7,356 nucleotides of DNA, from NCBI GenBank assembly GCA_025356795.1, contig JANXRR010000593.1, positions 1-7,356 on the forward strand, in the 5' to 3' direction. The first letter of the stretch is position 1. Each line of letters starts with the position of its first letter. The notes under the pieces were generated by a model. The model had not been told where the DNA came from and did not search any database. It saw only the letters and a program-made list of their open reading frames with translations. Below, piece after piece: positions 1 through 6,313 of this stretch. This DNA is from Bacteroidia bacterium. GTDB lineage: Bacteria > Bacteroidota > Bacteroidia > Cytophagales > Cyclobacteriaceae. The position numbers and the translations under genes were made by a program.

Positions 1-1
1 C

Positions 2-1159
2 AACTTTGAATACTTCAAACTCAATCCAAGAGGTAAAGAACTAAAGGCTCAAATCCCTTTACCTGTTCGCTTGTTTGGCGTTCGATTGGAGAAAATTCAG
101 GAAGCGCAGAATCAAGGCAAGAGCGAAATCGCTCAAAAGGAAATAAAGAAAATCAGAAGACAAGTTGAAGGACTTCCGAAAAATTCAGTGGTCATCCTTG
201 ATGCCAAACATGAATTGCAACGGTTGGAAGATGGAAATTTCTGGAACAACCTTTCATCAGACAAAATTGAATTTCTGGAAGGCGTAGTGAAACCGCTTTT
301 CAGAACAGTTGCAGATGCCGATTTCAAAGCCATGCGTTTTGAGAAGGATATTGTGGAAGCATCTCTGGCGCATTTGGCTGACGAGAAAGAAAAATTTGAA
401 ACGTTAAAAGAAAGTATCGTTGAGGAAATTGGAGAGTTGCCGCTAAGTGTAAACATTGTAGCCAAAGAAGAACCGCTCATCAGGCAATCTCAATCAAACC
501 ATTTCTGGTCAACAGCAACGGACGAAAAACTGGATGAGTTGATTAACAAGCTTTCTCCGCTCATGAAATTTCGCGAGGCGATTATTCCGTTAGCGCCAGC
601 TAAGTTTAATTTCAAAGACCTTGTAAGCGAAAAAGAGTTTGTTGAGTTCGGTCCACAGCATGAGGCATTAAGTGTTGCCAAGTATCGCGAGTTAGTGGAG
701 CAAAAGGTAAATGAGTTAGTTTCAAGCAGTCCTATCCTGCAAAAGGTAAAGCAAGGCTTGGACATCACAGCCGATGAAGCCGAACAACTGGCAGAGGAAC
801 TACACAACGAACATCCACACATTACCATAGGCTTACTGCGAAAGGTTTACAACCATCGCAAAGCCGAGTTGGTGCAATTCATTAAACACATCTTGGGTAT
901 TCAGACATTGGAAACATTTGCTGAAACCGTAACCAAATCGTTTGACGATTTTATAAACAAACACAGTTACCTTACCAGCCGCCAATTGCAATTTCTCGAT
1001 TTGCTTAAAAACTTTGTATTGGAGAAAGGTGAGATTAGCAAGCGCAACCTGATTGAATCGCCCTTCACGATGATTCATCCGGAAGGCATCAGAGGAATTT
1101 TTAACACAAAGGAAATTGATGAAATAATTGAACTGACCAATAAAGTACTGGCTGCGTGA
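2..1159 (+). CDS. hsdR: Type I restriction endonuclease subunit R, C-terminal part (5' end outside window)
   Basis: This is the C-terminal 385 residues of HsdR, the ATP-dependent translocase/nuclease subunit of a type I restriction enzyme. The reading frame is open from base 2, so any start inside the window (such as the TTG at 71) is internal. The nuclease and helicase motifs lie upstream, out of view. What is visible is the all-helical C-terminal region that binds the HsdM/HsdS core in this family. It ends with the EcoEI_R_C-type signature: LTSRQLQFLDLL (about residue 314), then ESPFTMIHPEG (about 342) and a run of acidic and hydrophobic residues. Two FW-x-K-x-PL segments (about residues 80 and 158) look like an internal duplication. 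The gene lies upstream of bro-hsdM-hsdS with a 125-base gap, so it may be transcribed separately from them. I am confident of the family from the C-terminal signature and the neighbours. I cannot say whether the missing part is intact. Confidence 0.9.
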   Translation, partial: NFEYFKLNPRGKELKAQIPLPVRLFGVRLEKIQEAQNQGKSEIAQKEIKKIRRQVEGLPKNSVVILDAKHELQRLEDGNFWNNLSSDKIEFLEGVVKPLFRTVADADFKAMRFEKDIVEASLAHLADEKEKFETLKESIVEEIGELPLSVNIVAKEEPLIRQSQSNHFWSTATDEKLDELINKLSPLMKFREAIIPLAPAKFNFKDLVSEKEFVEFGPQHEALSVAKYRELVEQKVNELVSSSPILQKVKQGLDITADEAEQLAEELHNEHPHITIGLLRKVYNHRKAELVQFIKHILGIQTLETFAETVTKSFDDFINKHSYLTSRQLQFLDLLKNFVLEKGEISKRNLIESPFTMIHPEGIRGIFNTKEIDEIIELTNKVLAA

Positions 1160-1181
1160 GTTGTCATAATAGCGGACAACT
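1159..1181 (+). other. Small hairpin just after the hsdR stop codon
   Basis: AGTTGTC (1159-1165) is the exact reverse complement of GACAACT (1175-1181), giving a 7-base-pair stem with a 9-base loop that begins at the last base of the hsdR stop codon. A run of six A rather than T follows on this strand, so it is not a classic intrinsic terminator. It could mark the 3' end of the hsdR message, act as a weak processing or attenuation structure, or be chance. Confidence 0.35.
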
Positions 1182-1185
1182 GAAA

Positions 1186-1221
1186 AAATGAAACGGTTAC
1201 AAATTGTAACTGTTTGAAAAT
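1186..1221 (+). repeat. 36-base repeat, copy 1, with 25-base palindrome (putative operator)
   Basis: This intergenic segment matches 1458-1493 inside the downstream bro gene at 33 of 36 bases. Its centre, 1191-1215, is a palindrome around A1203. It has 12-base arms with one mismatched pair (G1195/T1211) and a perfect inner core GTTACAAATTGTAAC at 1196-1210. It lies about 80 bases upstream of the bro start, where an operator for a dimeric DNA-binding protein would be expected. Read in frame from 1187 it encodes NETVTNCNCLK, close to the NETVTNCNALK of the BRO protein, so a relic of a bro gene fragment is an alternative. The repeat and symmetry are seen directly; the regulatory role is inferred. 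Confidence 0.6.
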
Positions 1222-1228
1222 AGTAATC

Positions 1229-1253
1229 AGTTGGCTACAAACTGTAGTCAACT
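1229..1253 (+). promoter_or_regulatory. Second 25-base palindrome upstream of bro (putative operator)
   Basis: This palindrome is centred on A1241, with 12-base arms of which 10 pairs match. The inner part, CTACAAACTGTAG (1235-1247), resembles the GTTACAAATTGTAAC core 38 bases upstream; both fit TACAAA(T/C)TGTA. It ends 31 bases before the bro ATG. Two similar palindromes in one short gap suggest tandem binding sites, perhaps for the BRO-like protein itself or another dimeric regulator. I see no convincing Bacteroidota promoter (TTTG and TAnnTTTG boxes at proper spacing), so the position relative to transcription is unknown. Confidence 0.45.
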
Positions 1254-1284
1254 CAAAAAAAACTAAGTGAAAACATCGTAGTAC

Positions 1285-2142
1285 ATGGAGAAACAGAATG
1301 AGATAAAAATCTTTGAGGACAAGCAGGTAAGAACCATTTGGGATGCCGAGCAGGAAAAATGGTATATCTCAATAGTTGATGTTATTGCGGCATTAACTGA
1401 CAGCCCTAATCCTCAGGTCTATTGGCGGGTACTTAAAAAGCGCCTAAAGGACGAAGGAAATGAAACCGTTACAAATTGTAACGCTTTGAAAATGGAAGCC
1501 CCAGACGGTAAAATGCGCTTAACAGATGTTGCCGATACAGAACAACTTTTCCGCCTTATCCAATCCATTCCATCACCAAAAGCAGAACCCTTTAAACTTT
1601 GGTTGGCGCAAGTAGCCTCCGAAAGACTGGATGAAATGCAAGACCCCGAATTATCTATTGACAGAGCGTTACAGCAATATCTAAACTTAGGCTACTCCGA
1701 AAACTGGATTAACCAACGCCTGAAAAGTATTGAAATAAGAAAAGAACTTACCAACGAATGGAAGAAACGCGGACTGAAAGAAGGCGTTCAGTTTGCAACA
1801 CTCACCGACATCATCACCAAAGCATGGTCGGATAAGACCACGAAGGAATATAAAATCCTGAAAGGTTTAAAAAAGGAAAACCTTCGCGACAACATGACCA
1901 ACACCGAGTTGATTTTAAATATGCTGGCAGAAGCATCGGCTAAAGAAATTTCGGAAGCGGTTAAACCAAATACTTTTGAGCGTAGTAAACAAGTAGCGAA
2001 ACAAGGTGGCAACATTGCCAGGAATGCAAGAAAGGAATTAGAGGAGCGAACAGGGAAAAAGGTAGTTACTTCGCTGAATGCTAAATCAGCTTTGCAACTG
2101 AAAGAAGGTGACAAGAAGAAAACGAAAAAGAAGAAAAAGTAA
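1285..2142 (+). CDS. BRO-N domain / DinD-like protein encoded in a type I RM operon
   Basis: This is a 285-residue protein with a BRO-N-type N-terminus (about residues 6-110), a domain of phage and baculovirus proteins associated with DNA binding. Its hallmark IQSIPSPKAEPFKLWLA lies at 82-98. The C-terminal half resembles the E. coli DNA-damage-inducible protein DinD. It has RKELTNEWKKRG (142-153), KGLKKENLRDNMTNTEL (183-199) and an IARNARKELEERTG stretch (234-247), then a lysine-rich tail (268-285) that could touch nucleic acid. The ATG at 1285 is the first in frame. No clear ribosome site precedes it. Its stop codon overlaps the hsdM ATG by one base (TAATG), so translation is probably coupled. 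Codons 59-69 carry a near copy of the upstream palindromic repeat. Genes of this family are often found next to Bacteroidota type I systems (recall). The biochemical role is not established; regulation of the RM operon is an inference. Confidence 0.82.
   Translation: MEKQNEIKIFEDKQVRTIWDAEQEKWYISIVDVIAALTDSPNPQVYWRVLKKRLKDEGNETVTNCNALKMEAPDGKMRLTDVADTEQLFRLIQSIPSPKAEPFKLWLAQVASERLDEMQDPELSIDRALQQYLNLGYSENWINQRLKSIEIRKELTNEWKKRGLKEGVQFATLTDIITKAWSDKTTKEYKILKGLKKENLRDNMTNTELILNMLAEASAKEISEAVKPNTFERSKQVAKQGGNIARNARKELEERTGKKVVTSLNAKSALQLKEGDKKKTKKKKK
1458..1493 (+). repeat. 36-base repeat, copy 2, inside the bro coding sequence
   Basis: This copy differs from 1186-1221 at three bases. It keeps the perfect core GTTACAAATTGTAAC (1468-1482) and a 25-base palindrome (1463-1487) with 11 of 12 arm pairs matching. 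It encodes NETVTNCNALK. The two palindrome centres, 1203 and 1475, are 272 bases apart. If both bind a regulator, this copy could serve as an intragenic auxiliary operator. Alternatively, it is the source from which the intergenic copy arose by duplication. Confidence 0.6.
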
Positions 2143-3737
2143 TGCTACAGAATAACGCAACCTTAAAATCGCTCATTGACAAACTCTGGCAGAATTTCTG
2201 GGAAGGTGGCATTGCCAATCCGTTAACAGCCATTGAACAAATTACCTATCTCATTTTTATGAAGCGTTTGGACGACTTGGAAGCCAAACGCGAACGCGAT
2301 GCAGAATTCACCGGAGAGAAATACGCTTCACGCTTTAAAGGCAAGTTCACTGTGCCGGGCAGCAATGAAAAAATTGACAAGAGCGAATTGCGCTGGAGTG
2401 TATTCAAACACAAACCGGCTGACGAAATGTTGCTGCATGTGCAAACCAAAGTGTTTCCGTTCCTAAAAGACTTGAATGGTGAAACTTCTCCCTTCACCAA
2501 GCACATGGCCAATGCCGTGTTCATTATGCCCAAGGCTAGTTTGCTGGTTTCGGCTATCAATATTGTAGAAGATATTTTTAAAGAAATTGAAAAAGATGCC
2601 ACCGAAGGCGGCCACGCGTTTCAGGACATACAGGGCGATGTGTATGAAATGCTGTTGAGTGAAATTGCCACAGCCGGAAAGAACGGACAGTTTAGAACAC
2701 CGCGCCACATTATTAAACTAATGGCCGAGTTAGTTGCCCCGCAATTAGGCCAGCGCATTGCCGACCCCGCTTGCGGAACAGGTGGCTTCTTGTTGGGAGC
2801 CTATCAATATATTCTCACCGACTTGGTCCGTAAATCACACAAGGGTTCTTCACCCCTCTCCTCTGGAGAGGGGCCAGGGGTGAGGTTAGACGAAGACGGT
2901 TTTGAACGTGCAGCTATCAGTGCAGTGCTTACACAGAAAGTAAAATCCATTCTTGACCAGAGTTTTGTTGGTTACGATATTGACACTACGATGGTGCGAT
3001 TGGGATTGATGAACATGATGATGCACGGAATTGACGAACCGAAAATTGATTACAAAGACACACTCAGCAAGACCTACAATGAAGACAGCCAGTTTGATGT
3101 AATAATGGCAAACCCGCCCTTTACAGGAAACATTGACAAAGGCGACATTAACGAAGGCTTGCAATTGCCTACCACCAAAACCGAATTGCTTTTTGTTGAG
3201 CGCATCTACAACATGCTAAAGATGGGCGGAACGGCAGCGGTGATTGTACCAAGCGGTGTGATTCAAAACAGCGGTAAAGCATTTGAAGCGTTGCGAAAAC
3301 TGATTATTGAGAAAGCTGAATTGAAAGCCGTGATAGCCGTGCCCAGCGGAGTGTTTAAACCCTATGCCGGAGTGAGCACAGCAATTCTACTTTTTACTAA
3401 AGGCGGAGAAACCAACCACGTGTGGTTTTACGATATGCAGGCTGATGGCTACACACTGGACGACAAGCGAAACAAAATTGCCGAGAGTGACTTAACTGAT
3501 ATTGTGCTTCACTACAAAACCAGAGATGTAAAAAAAGATAGCGACCGGAAGTTGAAATATTTCATGGTGCCCAAAAAGGAAATAGTTGAAAACAGTTACG
3601 ATTTGAATTTGAGTACTTACAAAGAAGAGGTGTATGAAGAGGTAAAATATGAAAAGCCCGATCTGCTTATTAAAAGACTGGAAGCCATTGAAGTGAACAT
3701 TCAAAAAGGGTTGGCTGAATTAAAAGAATTTATCTGA
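2142..3737 (+). CDS. hsdM: Type I restriction-modification system methyltransferase subunit M
   Basis: HsdM is an N6-adenine DNA methyltransferase. With HsdS it methylates both half-sites of the recognition sequence, using S-adenosylmethionine. The order is typical. An N-terminal helical domain (about 1-150, with LWQNFWEGG near residue 15) comes first, then the QFRTPRHI motif (183-190) and the SAM-binding DPACGTGGFL (208-217). VGYDID (276-281) and the catalytic NPPF (324-327, after MA) follow. At 531 residues it is within the usual family range and has no stop or frameshift, so it should be active. It starts on the bro stop codon (TAATG) and its own TGA overlaps the hsdS ATG (TGATG), which favours balanced synthesis. 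A GC-rich palindromic repeat adds residues around 232-250, between the SAM-binding motif and VGYDID. That region is a variable surface linker in homologues, so the insertion is probably tolerated. Confidence 0.96.
   Translation: MLQNNATLKSLIDKLWQNFWEGGIANPLTAIEQITYLIFMKRLDDLEAKRERDAEFTGEKYASRFKGKFTVPGSNEKIDKSELRWSVFKHKPADEMLLHVQTKVFPFLKDLNGETSPFTKHMANAVFIMPKASLLVSAINIVEDIFKEIEKDATEGGHAFQDIQGDVYEMLLSEIATAGKNGQFRTPRHIIKLMAELVAPQLGQRIADPACGTGGFLLGAYQYILTDLVRKSHKGSSPLSSGEGPGVRLDEDGFERAAISAVLTQKVKSILDQSFVGYDIDTTMVRLGLMNMMMHGIDEPKIDYKDTLSKTYNEDSQFDVIMANPPFTGNIDKGDINEGLQLPTTKTELLFVERIYNMLKMGGTAAVIVPSGVIQNSGKAFEALRKLIIEKAELKAVIAVPSGVFKPYAGVSTAILLFTKGGETNHVWFYDMQADGYTLDDKRNKIAESDLTDIVLHYKTRDVKKDSDRKLKYFMVPKKEIVENSYDLNLSTYKEEVYEEVKYEKPDLLIKRLEAIEVNIQKGLAELKEFI
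2851..2885. repeat. GC-rich palindromic repeat inserted in frame in hsdM
   Basis: CCCCTCTCC (2853-2861) and GGAGAGGGG (2865-2873) form a perfect 9-base-pair stem with a TCT loop. CACCCCT (2851-2857) can instead pair with AGGGGTG (2876-2882), so two mutually exclusive hairpins are possible. The stretch stands out from the AT-rich surroundings. It reads through without a stop as SSPLSSGEGPGVR. I recall near-identical palindromes and this peptide scattered through Bacteroidota genomes, both between and inside genes, but could not check this. It is best read as a small interspersed, possibly mobile, palindromic element. Confidence 0.7.
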
Positions 3738-4879
3738 TGAAGTGGAGGAAAGTAAAACTCACAGAAATTTCTAAGCCAAAGCAATGGAAGAATTTGCCTA
3801 TTTCAGAACTGTCAACAGAAGGCTATGCTGTCTATGGTGCCAATGGAATTATTGGCAGATACGCAGAATACAATCATGAGTTTCCAACTTTAGCGATTAC
3901 ATGCAGAGGTGCAACTTGTGGAACAATTAATATTACAGAACCAAAATCCTATATAACATCTAATGCAATGGCATTGGATGATATTAGCGAAGATGTTGAC
4001 CAAAAGTTTCTTTATTATGCCTTGAATAAAAGAGGGTTCAAAGATGTCATCACAGGAGCAGCTCAGCCACAAATTACTCGCGAAGGATTAAGTAAAATAG
4101 TCTTAGATATTCCCGAAAGCAAGGAATACCAACTCCACATCGCCAACATACTTAGCAAAGCCGAAAACCTGATAGCCCAACGCAAAGAAAGCATTACTCT
4201 GTTGGATGAATTTTTGAAGAGTACTTTTTTGGAAATGTTTGGTGACTGTACAACCAATAACAGGAATTGGGAAAAGGTTGAGTTGAAATATTTTGGTGAA
4301 ATCATTACTGGAAACACACCCCCAAGAAACAACGATGAATACTATTCTTCCAATTTTATAGAATGGATTAAAACTGACAATATTCCAGTCGATGATACGT
4401 ACATCACAAATGCAGTCGAATATCTTTCAGAGTCTGGATTAAAATATGCAAGGACAGTTGAAAGCGGTGCTTTGCTTGTTGCTTGCATTGCGGGAAGTAT
4501 TCAATCGGTTGGAAGAGCAGCTTTGGCAAATCGAAAAGTATCCTTCAATCAACAAATAAATGCAATACAACCCAATGAAGGAATTGAACCTCTGTATCTA
4601 TACTGGCTTTTTAAGATTTCAAGAAAGTATATTCAAGATGCGGCATCAAATGGGATGAAGAAGATTTTAACGAAAGGTGGCTTTGAGAAAATAAAAATGA
4701 TAAAACCACCTCTTTCAATTCAAACCCAATTTGCCAAAATCGTGGCAAAAACAGAAACACTTAAAACCCAATACCAACAAAGCTTGCAGGAGTTGGAGAA
4801 TTTGTACGGGAGTTTGAGCCAAAGGGCATTTAAGGGCGAGTTGGAATTTAATAAACATCAAACAGCAGCAATCAATTAA
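3737..4879 (+). CDS. hsdS: Type I restriction-modification system specificity subunit S
   Basis: HsdS chooses the bipartite DNA target for both methylation and cleavage. The 380 residues show the standard two-repeat layout. Target-recognition domain 1 spans about residues 1-118 (ending QITREGLSKIVLDIP). A long helical spacer with the HIANILSKAENLIAQRKESI stretch follows (about 122-165). Target-recognition domain 2 spans about 168-315 (starting NWEKVELKYFGEIITGNTPP), and a second helical spacer about 318-362 ends in LYGSLSQRAFKGEL. The length is normal and both domains look complete. It overlaps hsdM by one base and is followed after 30 bases by the next gene. The recognition domains look more AT-rich by eye than the helical spacer or hsdM, as expected if the domains are exchanged between strains. 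The target sequence cannot be predicted from this alone. Confidence 0.95.
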   Translation: MKWRKVKLTEISKPKQWKNLPISELSTEGYAVYGANGIIGRYAEYNHEFPTLAITCRGATCGTINITEPKSYITSNAMALDDISEDVDQKFLYYALNKRGFKDVITGAAQPQITREGLSKIVLDIPESKEYQLHIANILSKAENLIAQRKESITLLDEFLKSTFLEMFGDCTTNNRNWEKVELKYFGEIITGNTPPRNNDEYYSSNFIEWIKTDNIPVDDTYITNAVEYLSESGLKYARTVESGALLVACIAGSIQSVGRAALANRKVSFNQQINAIQPNEGIEPLYLYWLFKISRKYIQDAASNGMKKILTKGGFEKIKMIKPPLSIQTQFAKIVAKTETLKTQYQQSLQELENLYGSLSQRAFKGELEFNKHQTAAIN

Positions 4880-4909
4880 AACAGTATAGCAAAGGATAAA
4901 TCTAAAGTA

Positions 4910-5440
4910 ATGGCAAACACAATAAGAGTTTACAAAACTGGTGGCGAATGGCTTGCTAAAAGAGATGGAGCAAGCAGAGGAAGGTATTTCTCCACTCAAA
5001 AGGATGCATACTTGCACGCAAGAGAAGTTGCATTGAATAATGGTTTGACTGTTACTGTTTATTATCCGACTGGCGGAATTAAAGCCGTAATCAATCCAAA
5101 AAATCGGGAAGAAGAAAGCAACTGTTTTATTACAACCGCTTGTGTCAAGTATTATGGATTGAAGGATGACTGCTACGAACTTAAAACACTTCGCCATTTC
5201 AGAGACACTTATCTTTCAAAGTCAGACAAGGGAAAACGAATGGTTAGCAAATATTATCAAATTGCCCCTGCAATTGTAAAATGTCTTGAAGCAGACAATC
5301 AGAAGGCAATAATTTTTGGCAAAATATTTCTTCAAATAAAATTAGCATGTAAAGCTATTGAGCTACAAGATTTTGAAAGAGCAACTGCCATTTATAAGTC
5401 CGCTGTTGCTGCTCTTTATTACAAATTCAATAAAGTATAA
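4910..5440 (+). CDS. DUF2188-like / CFI-box C-terminal domain protein
   Basis: This is a 176-residue protein with two recognisable parts. Residues 4-58 resemble DUF2188: a beta strand, then GGEWLAKRDGASRG, a helix and a final GGIKAV strand. It is a small domain of unknown function, usually found alone. Residues 71-120 match the CFI-box C-terminal domain. CFITTAC lies at 72-78, followed by LRHFRD (94-99) and YYQIAP (105-110). A helical tail, probably two helices, ends the protein. CFI-box domains often end proteins of unrelated architecture; their function is unknown to me. There is no signal peptide or membrane segment, so it is probably cytoplasmic. The ATG at 4910 lies 30 bases after hsdS, and the stop overlaps the start of the AbiGi-like gene (TAATG), so the two proteins probably work together. 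It occupies the place where a partner of AbiGi would be expected. Function is not known. Confidence 0.8.
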   Translation: MANTIRVYKTGGEWLAKRDGASRGRYFSTQKDAYLHAREVALNNGLTVTVYYPTGGIKAVINPKNREEESNCFITTACVKYYGLKDDCYELKTLRHFRDTYLSKSDKGKRMVSKYYQIAPAIVKCLEADNQKAIIFGKIFLQIKLACKAIELQDFERATAIYKSAVAALYYKFNKV

Positions 5441-6204
5441 TGGCTGTTAGTGCAAATACCCTATTCCATTTTACAAGCATAAAAGGGCTAACAGGAATTT
5501 TATCTTCCAGTGGTTTTTATTGCCAGTATTCGGATGAGCATTTTGAGAATATTCTTCCATCAAAAAGTCACTATCGTTTTACTTATATCCCAATGATAAG
5601 TTTTTGCGACTTAACTATAATGCAATTATCAAACGATTCAATTCACCGAAAAAATTTCGGAGAGTTTGGAATCGGACTTACTAAAGAATGGGGAATTCTT
5701 AACGGTGTTTCTCCAGTGATGTATGTGCATAAGGAATCTCAGCAAACTAAGCGGTTGTATAGGTTAATTAAAGCTTTGAAAGATTTTCGTAGAAGAACAA
5801 ATGATGCTGAAACAATTGATAGCATTCAACAGGAGATGATTGACTCTTTCAAATATATTAAACCCTACACAGGTAATTGGCAGAAAGGAAAAAGGTTTAG
5901 GGACAAAATTATTTTCTACAACGAACGAGAATGGAGATATTCACCTTTATTAAATGAACATGCAGTTCTTTCAGGAGTTATTAAAGAGAACAGAAAGGAG
6001 GTAAAAAAAATAAATGTGGAGTTAAAAAAGAGCCTCATAAAGTTTGAGACGAAAGATGTAAAATTCATCGTTATTAAAAGCAAGAAAAATATTCCAGTAG
6101 TTGCAAAAGGTATTAATGATATGTCGGAAATAAGCGATACACAGAAAAACGAATTGATTACAAAAATCATATCCTTTGAAGAAATAAGAGAGGATTTTGG
6201 ATAA
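5440..6204 (+). CDS. AbiGi-family abortive infection protein
   Basis: This 254-residue protein resembles AbiGi, listed in family databases as the putative antitoxin of the lactococcal AbiG phage-exclusion system. Visible family features are NTLFHFTSIKGLTGIL near the start (6-21), PMISFCD (51-57), FGIGLTKEWGILNGVSPVMYV (76-96, shown in parts), a KPYTG turn (141-145) and FYNEREWRYSP (159-169). The C-terminal third is lysine-rich. AbiGi is normally paired with the toxin AbiGii, which is not in this window; the coupled upstream gene encodes a DUF2188/CFI-box protein instead. The FHFTS...IL..GF opening and late E-R-E-W motif are reminiscent of DarT-type ADP-ribosyltransferases, but this is a guess from short motifs. 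The start overlaps the previous stop (TAATG). The protein could thus be an orphan antitoxin, an effector in its own right, or half of a new pair. Confidence 0.8.
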   Translation: MAVSANTLFHFTSIKGLTGILSSSGFYCQYSDEHFENILPSKSHYRFTYIPMISFCDLTIMQLSNDSIHRKNFGEFGIGLTKEWGILNGVSPVMYVHKESQQTKRLYRLIKALKDFRRRTNDAETIDSIQQEMIDSFKYIKPYTGNWQKGKRFRDKIIFYNEREWRYSPLLNEHAVLSGVIKENRKEVKKINVELKKSLIKFETKDVKFIVIKSKKNIPVVAKGINDMSEISDTQKNELITKIISFEEIREDFG

Positions 6205-6281
6205 TGTTTTTTGGTCATTCATCTATGGCTCAGGCCGCGCGGAGAATGATTTTACAACTTAATATCAAAACATGTTTTTAG
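6204..6281 (+). CDS. Doubtful 25-codon ORF after the AbiGi-like gene
   Basis: An ATG overlaps the stop of the preceding gene (TAATG, as at the two earlier TAATG junctions) and opens 25 codons to TAG at 6279-6281. The peptide contains SSMAQAARRMILQLNIKT. The middle is GC-rich (CCGCGCGG at 6235-6242) compared with the neighbouring gene. It could be a small gene, part of the left end of the insertion sequence, or chance. I do not recognise a family. Confidence 0.2.
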   Translation: MFFGHSSMAQAARRMILQLNIKTCF

Positions 6282-6283
6282 CC

Positions 6284-6312
6284 AGCCCTTTTTAGGGCTT
6301 TTGCATTTTTTA
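6284..6312 (+). terminator. Putative intrinsic terminator between AbiGi-like gene and transposase
   Basis: AGCCCT (6284-6289) and AGGGCT (6294-6299) form a 6-base-pair stem with a TTTT loop, followed by a T-rich tail (TTTGC, then ATTTTTT) up to the transposase start. It would end the transcript that runs through hsdS and the two downstream genes. It could also belong to the insertion sequence and shield the transposase from outside transcription. Confidence 0.6.
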
Positions 6313-6313
6313 G

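Noticed and set aside
71..73. TTG as a start codon for the first gene
   Set aside because: The frame is open to base 2 with HsdR-like sequence upstream of the TTG, so it is an internal leucine codon.
1181..1269. Intergenic frame encoding NETVTNCNCLK as a small gene
   Set aside because: It has no start codon in frame after the TGA at 1181-1183 and soon departs from the BRO sequence; it is reported as a repeat instead.
2112..2139. A-rich lysine tail of the BRO-like gene as a programmed frameshift site
   Set aside because: The frame ends normally at TAA with hsdM starting on it; no downstream frame would be gained by slippage.
4715..5197. 160-codon minus-strand frame across the end of hsdS and the CFI-box gene
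   Set aside because: It is antisense to two recognisable genes, is rich in Cys, Phe and Ser as expected of a reverse-frame shadow, and matches no family I know.
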